Assembly: GCA_011389605.1 (NCBI GenBank) | Contig: JAABTZ010000223.1 | Location: forward strand, 1 to 5,849 | DNA: 5,849 bases | DNA from: Desulfobacteraceae bacterium | GTDB taxonomy: Bacteria > Desulfobacterota > Desulfobacteria > Desulfobacterales > Desulfosalsimonadaceae | Reading direction: 5' to 3' | In this document: positions 5,792 through 5,849 of the stretch, piece after piece | Position numbering within the stretch: position 1 is the stretch's first letter | How the letters are laid out: each line of letters starts with the position of its first letter | The notes under the pieces: generated by a model | Seen by the model: only the letters and a program-made list of their open reading frames with translations | Databases searched by the model: none | What the model was told of the DNA's origin: nothing | Made by a program: the position numbers and the translations under genes

Positions 5792-5849
5792 ATGAAAGCT
5801 TTCAGCAAAACTATTACACGCAGACTGCTTGCTGTTATGCTCGCGGCAT
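5792..5849 (+). CDS. N-terminus of an exported or membrane protein, cut by the window edge
   Basis: Nineteen complete codons, MKAFSKTITRRLLAVMLAA, are visible. The pattern of basic residues (K2, K6, R10, R11) followed by a hydrophobic run (LLAVMLAA) is a signal peptide or first membrane helix. TRRLLA loosely resembles a Tat twin-arginine motif, but the residues after RR do not match it strictly, and an ordinary Sec signal or a chemoreceptor-type membrane anchor fits as well. The start is supported by a strong GAGGAG site 5 nt upstream. The gene is divergent from tex and has its own structured leader. The product cannot be named from this fragment. Confidence 0.65.
   Translation, partial: MKAFSKTITRRLLAVMLAA

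Noticed and set aside
5503..5808. 101-codon minus-strand frame across the leader region
   Set aside because: It starts with TTG without a ribosome-binding site, is antisense to the leader and to the well-supported start at 5792, and has no recognisable domain.

Overview
The window looks like a chromosomal segment of a Gram-negative anaerobe, most plausibly a desulfobacterial (deltaproteobacterial) sulfate reducer. This is an inference from the dedicated tungstate importer, the style of the proteins and the intermediate base composition; no marker gene in the window settles it.

Layout. The left edge (about 1-506, plus strand) holds the 3' end, or possibly all, of a gene I do not recognise. 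Facing it on the minus strand is a compact block read right to left: tex (start near 5321, stop 3183), then tupA (3164-2322), tupB (2288-1602) and tupC (1564-536). The gaps are 18, 33 and 37 nt, so the four genes look co-transcribed. Only 29 nt separate the convergent ends of tupC and the left-hand gene. From 5322 to 5791 lies a divergent intergenic region of about 470 nt. Its right half is rich in inverted repeats and forms the 5' leader of a plus-strand gene whose first 19 codons (signal-peptide-like) begin at 5792 and run off the window.

Function. TupA is the exported solute-binding protein, TupB the membrane permease and TupC the ATPase with a C-terminal TOBE-like region. Together they make a complete high-affinity tungstate ABC importer, which would feed the tungsten/molybdenum cofactor used by enzymes such as formate dehydrogenases and aldehyde:ferredoxin oxidoreductases. 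Tex is a nucleic-acid-binding housekeeping factor placed upstream with no visible promoter separating it from tupA.

Points deserving a second look: an 11-nt sequence repeated exactly at the ribosome-binding sites of tupB and tupC and present in inverse orientation just after tupC; and, in the leader before 5792, a 13-nt stretch almost perfectly complementary to the 16S rRNA 3' end with no start codon after it, followed by overlapping alternative hairpins. I found no CRISPR array, tRNA, rRNA, insertion sequence or clear undescribed multi-gene system.
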